A stretch of 64,000 nucleotides of DNA from Hexactinellida sp. DTS-2022 (Eukaryota > Porifera > Hexactinellida): positions 3,224,001-3,288,000 of the forward strand of contig JAPNXP010000006.1 in the NCBI GenBank assembly GCA_028753945.1, given 5' to 3'. The notes under the pieces are model-generated. The model was not told the origin of the DNA. It ran no database searches and saw only the letters and a program-made list of their open reading frames with translations. Shown here piece by piece: positions 60,690 to 64,000 of this stretch. The stretch's first letter is position 1, and every line of letters begins with the position of its first letter. Made by a program: the position numbers and the translations under genes.

Positions 60690-61806
60690 CGAGCCCTTCG
60701 GTCTCGGTCGCATTGCGACAGATCGGTGCTACGCACCTCAAGTTAACGGCCGCTGTGCGGCCTTACTCCTCACACTTTCTACCATGGAAATAGTAGAAAG
60801 GGACGTTATGATTTTGAATTTTCATTAATTTGTTGACCTATTTGTGTAAACAACAACAACAACAACAACAACTAATAAATACTCATATTAGAATTTATAA
60901 ATGCGAAATTCGTGTTCAGCATACTTGTTTACCTATAATACCCGTTGAAAGCTAACTTCTAGGTTGATTTTGAATTTTAATTAATTTGTTGACCTATTTG
61001 TGTAAACAACAACAACAACAACAACAACAATAAATACTCATATTAGAATTTATAAATGCGAAATTCGTGTTCAGCATACTTGTTTACCTATAATACCCGT
61101 TGAAAGCTAACTTCTAGGTTGATTTTGAATTTTAATTAATTTTTTTACTTATTTGTGTCAACAACAACAACAAATATTCATATTATAAATTTATAAATGC
61201 GAAATTCGTGTTCAGCATAATTGTTTACCTATAATACCCGTTGAAAGCTAACTTCTAGGTTGATTTTGAATTTTAATTAATTTTACTTATTTGTGTCAAC
61301 AACAACAACAAATATTAATAATATAAATTTATAAATGCGAAATTCGTGTTCAGCATAATTGTTTACCTATAATACCCGTTGAAAGCTAACTTATAGGTTG
61401 ATTTTGAATTTTCATTAATTTGTTTACCTATTTTGTGTAAACAACAACAACAAATATTAATATGAGAAAATTATAACCGCGAAAATCGTGTTCAGCATAC
61501 TTGTTTACCTATAATACCCGTTAAAAGCTAACTTATAGGTTAATTTTGAATTTTCATTAATTTGTTTACCTATTTTGTGTAAACAACAACAACAAATATT
61601 AATATGAGAAAATTATAACCGCGAAAATCGTGTTCAGCATACTTGTTTACCTATTATAACAATTGTTTACATATTATAACATTTGGAAGTTAGTTTCTAT
61701 CAAAATTATAAATGCGGTTTTTTATCCCCCATCACTTTAATATAATCCGGACAAACACACAAACAAACACACAAACAAACAACAATCGAGATTTAATAAT
61801 ATAGAT
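60690..61806 (-). mobile_element. Helitron family 2, longest copy, with six tandem units
   Basis: On the minus strand it starts TCTATATTATTAAATCTCGATTG (61806 downward) and ends with hairpins GGTGCGTAGCACC and GTCGCAATGCGAC then GGGCTCGTA at 60690. Between them six units of about 138-155 bp (60903-61640), each with CGAAATTCGTGTTCAGCAT and (CAA)n, are tandemly arranged. It lies in the intron between Ginger exons B and C. Confidence 0.7.
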
Positions 61807-62092
61807 ATATAAAACAATGAAATACAAACTAAAATAACGATATCAATTGTTCAAATAAATTTCATTATCATATTAACTTACATAATCTCGAACGTCAATG
61901 TGCATGCCTGTCCATGTGTATCTTTGCTGAACTGAATGAAGAGTGGCGGGAATCCCTGGATGACCAACTTGGTCATGGAACCTTTGATAAATATCATCAA
62001 ACTGAGACTTCAATGGAACTTCCAAATCTGTTTCTGTACCTCCCAGTTTAACTCTCTAAGGAGAAGATTTATTAAAACTATTAAATCAAATA

Positions 62093-62193
62093 TAGTAGAA
62101 CCTGCTAAGTAATAAGGACCAGGAAAGGACAGGGGAAAATGGCCGTTATAGACAAGTAACCGTTATACAGTGGCTGTTAAAGAGGATCTACTG
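62093..62193. mobile_element. pogo-like MITE in Ginger intron 1
   Basis: TAGTAGAACCTGCTAAGTAA to GAGGATCTACTG; the first base is mutated from C. TA on the right. Confidence 0.55.
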
Positions 62194-62589
62194 TATTTTA
62201 ATTAATATATAAATAATGTGGGATTATTTATTAGTATAGCGAGTCATTTTGGGGTAAAAAAAATAAATCTCACCTTGAAAAGTGTGTCGGATTCTGCAAT
62301 TAAATAGGAGGACAGTTTTCTTTTGTAATTCCATCTTGTTTGCCGTGAGTCTTGTACTGTCTCAGGATATTTTTGTTCGCGAAGCAACTGAATAATTTCT
62401 TGATACTCTTCTGAATTCATTTGTAAATCAGAATAGAAATGATTGATTATTTGTGTTGATTTGTTTTGATTTGTTTGATGATTGAGTGAGTGTTGTGATA
62501 GTTGTAGACAAAGAGAGTGGATAAAATTTGCCTTATATAGTTGCGTCTCAGAATACCACAGCGTCTCAAAATACCACACAACAGAACTT

Positions 62590-63470
62590 TAAAACTTTGA
62601 ATTTGAGATTCATAAGTGTCCAATACACTATAGCGAAAGCTGTATAAGTGTAATGGTTGAGAGCAGATTGTGGTAATGTCAAGCCATGGTTTAGTGATTG
62701 TACATAGTTATTGGTAACAGGATCCTGCTTCAGCTTTCCGACACATTCGTACAACTTACTTTTTTTAGCAAAGAATAGGAAATATATCCCGCAACATAAT
62801 TGATAAATTCTGCGGTATCGTTCGATAATAAAATATGGCCATGGTCGGCCTCAAAGCGAGCTTCTGATATGAATTTTGAGACCTGTTCGCCGTCCATTTC
62901 CTCAGAGGAGGTTAGTTCTTCTACTCTCAATTCATTCTTAAAAATAGTTTTTAAGGAAATTATCGACTCGGAGCGCATAATTTCAGTTAAAGTAACCTGA
63001 AATCGACCACCACTCATCTGTCTGTATGAGAAAATCTCCTCTCAAAAGAATCGGTTTGCAATCTGCCTGTGAGTATATGCTGATATCCAGCTGATAGTAG
63101 GTCAGAGCTTAAGTCAGCAATGGCACGATTAGTGAATGTAAAAGTTTTGAGAGTTTGCCTGGTAAGTCCGATGAATTGACTGGAATTCCAAGTTTCAAGC
63201 CAATGGCTAATTACTCGAAGAAAATCTATATTATCATTCGATACGAGAGCTTTTTCCTATTCGCGATGGGTGGAAGCGTTCCTTAGCATTATAACTACTA
63301 ACCACTAGGCATGGATAAGTTCGAGGAAGGCGGTATAACTACGAATCGCAGAATTGGTAGTTGGTTCAAATACTGCTAGAGTAAGTGGCACTGATTTCTT
63401 ATTGTTTCCTTGATGAAGAACAGAATAAGATAACTTTGGCGCTTTCTTTAGATGAGCATTAAGGTTAAAT
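62590..63470 (-). pseudogene. Second P-type transposase relic (C-terminal part)
   Basis: Minus-strand pieces in changing frames give NAHLKKAPKLSYSVLHQGNNKKSVPLTLAVF, FLELIHAWWLVV, DFLRVISHWLETW, LTGRLQTDSFERRFSH with MSGGRFQVTLTEIMRSES, and FINYVAGYISYSLLKKV, in the order seen in THAP/P-type transposases. Several frameshifts. It is a different subfamily from the element at 37125. The Ginger element inserted close to its 3' end. Confidence 0.65.
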
Positions 63471-64000
63471 CATGGGTGTACACTTGGTGAAGATGAGACC
63501 AGATATCGAAGCCTGGAGGAATGTTGAAAATTATATCTTATAGGTTAAATAGAAATTGTGGAACCTGGAAAAATCGGGAAGATATAAGAATATTTGAATA
63601 TTCTTAACTAAGTGTACTATATCCAAAATGAAGAAAATATGCTGAGCAGAATTAGAAGGATTTTTGTTGCAATATTCTCTATTCTCAAGAGGGAAATTCT
63701 TTACTAAACTCTAAATGCTTTCACGTTAGTTGAATGGTTGTGTGTAATTACAATCAAACCTCCAACATCCGGACAAATGTTGCCCAACCGGGCAACATTT
63801 TTGTTTAAGTTCAAAATTAAGTCGCCTTTTTTTGGTAATTAGCCCCGAAATTTAATTTATCTTTGCAGATTTTCAATGTCAAACACGTTACTAAAGGTAG
63901 AACTGTTGCAGTGTATATGCACTTTTGGTGTACATGCATGTACCGGTGTATATGCACTTTATGAACTATATTGGCTACAAGTGTATATCACTAGTCTAGT
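63471..64000. other. Right-hand spacer
   Basis: No gene recognised. CAATCAAACCTCCAACATCCGG at about 63750 looks like one end of a pogo-like MITE, and GTGTATATGCACTTT recurs at 63912 and 63947. Confidence 0.35.

Larger units (their letters stand above)
59638..62420 (-). pseudogene. Ginger integrase gene, three exons visible, 3' end lost
   Basis: Exon A 62420-62274 starts at ATG (MNSEEYQEIIQLLREQKYPE) and ends at CAAG/GTGAGA. Exon B is 62055-61882, after CTTAG, to GATTAT/GTAAGT. Exon C starts at 59954 after AAAG. All phases agree. The exons give an HHCC zinc region (FHDQVGHPG ... VRTCHTCQM) and the integrase core with the first Asp (IGMDLICDFSES) and the second Asp (IIQHDQGREFTS). The expected Glu block after this is not found; the frame ends near 59616, or a donor at ACAA/GTAATT leads to an exon I cannot locate. 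A TATATAAGG-like box at 62530-62540 precedes the start. Its product would cut and join element ends. Confidence 0.75.
58153..62583 (-). mobile_element. Ginger-type DNA transposon with 4-bp TSD
   Basis: The terminal inverted repeats are 23 bp and identical, beginning TGTTGTGTGGTATTTTGAG. The flanks are GAAC on both sides (58149-58152 and 62584-62587). A start of the TGTNR type and 4-bp duplications are Ginger features. Each end repeats TGTGGTATTTTGA a second time inside (near 58222 and 62545). The element encodes an intron-containing gypsy-like integrase on the minus strand and carries other transposons in its introns. At its left, 58385-58565 on the minus strand encodes a charged helix (SSERYYIEFIEQMRKEHEG), a possible second gene remnant. 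Confidence 0.8.

Overview
The window is eukaryotic and animal. The background is AT-rich, genes are split by GT-AG introns, protein families are metazoan (caspase, NACHT-type NLR with death-fold domains, THAP/P transposases, Ginger-type integrase), and transposons are very dense. An early-branching or other marine invertebrate, perhaps a sponge, would fit, but the sequence does not settle it. No rRNA, tRNA, CRISPR array or bacterial operon was seen. Most of the 64 kb is a nested transposon graveyard, and most coding regions carry frameshifts or deletions.

Layout. 0-6.5 kb: three non-autonomous Helitrons, several hAT-type MITEs with 8-bp target duplications, and the 3' half of a broken cysteine-cluster gene (gene X). 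6.7-9.4 kb: NLR pseudogene (two death-fold domains, NACHT P-loop, LRR-like tail). 9.5-21.6 kb: mostly MITEs and AT-rich spacer, plus a broken multi-pass membrane protein at 17.0-17.9 kb. 21.7-28.4 kb: two related, decayed Ty3/gypsy-type retrotransposon copies, the window's GC-rich part. 30-31.2 kb: coiled-coil relic. 32.6-35.6 kb: gene Y (a paralogue of X) and the 5' half of X. 35.8-40.7 kb: decayed P-type (THAP) transposon with long inverted ends. 43 kb: transposase relic. 44.9-46.2 kb: MFS transporter relic. 47.6-49.1 kb: foldback element enclosing an OTU-protease relic. 53.0-57.6 kb: the best preserved gene, a five-exon caspase whose p20 and p10 regions continue in frame into a C-terminal beta-propeller-like domain. 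58.2-62.6 kb: Ginger-type DNA transposon with introns in its integrase gene. 62.6-63.5 kb: a second P-type transposase relic.

Two results stand out. First, a caspase-beta-propeller fusion of about 588 residues can be assembled with every splice phase consistent, keeping catalytic His and Cys, while nearly everything around it is decayed. Second, the halves of gene X lie about 33 kb apart, at 1.0-1.45 kb and 34.8-35.6 kb. Each abuts a copy of the same hAT MITE, and the two outer flanks carry the same 8-bp duplication, GATATTGG. This is the footprint expected of a 33-kb MITE-bounded macrotransposon, or of MITE-mediated ectopic rearrangement.

The NLR pseudogene and the caspase suggest an innate immunity or cell death neighbourhood, but no functional link between them is shown by the sequence.
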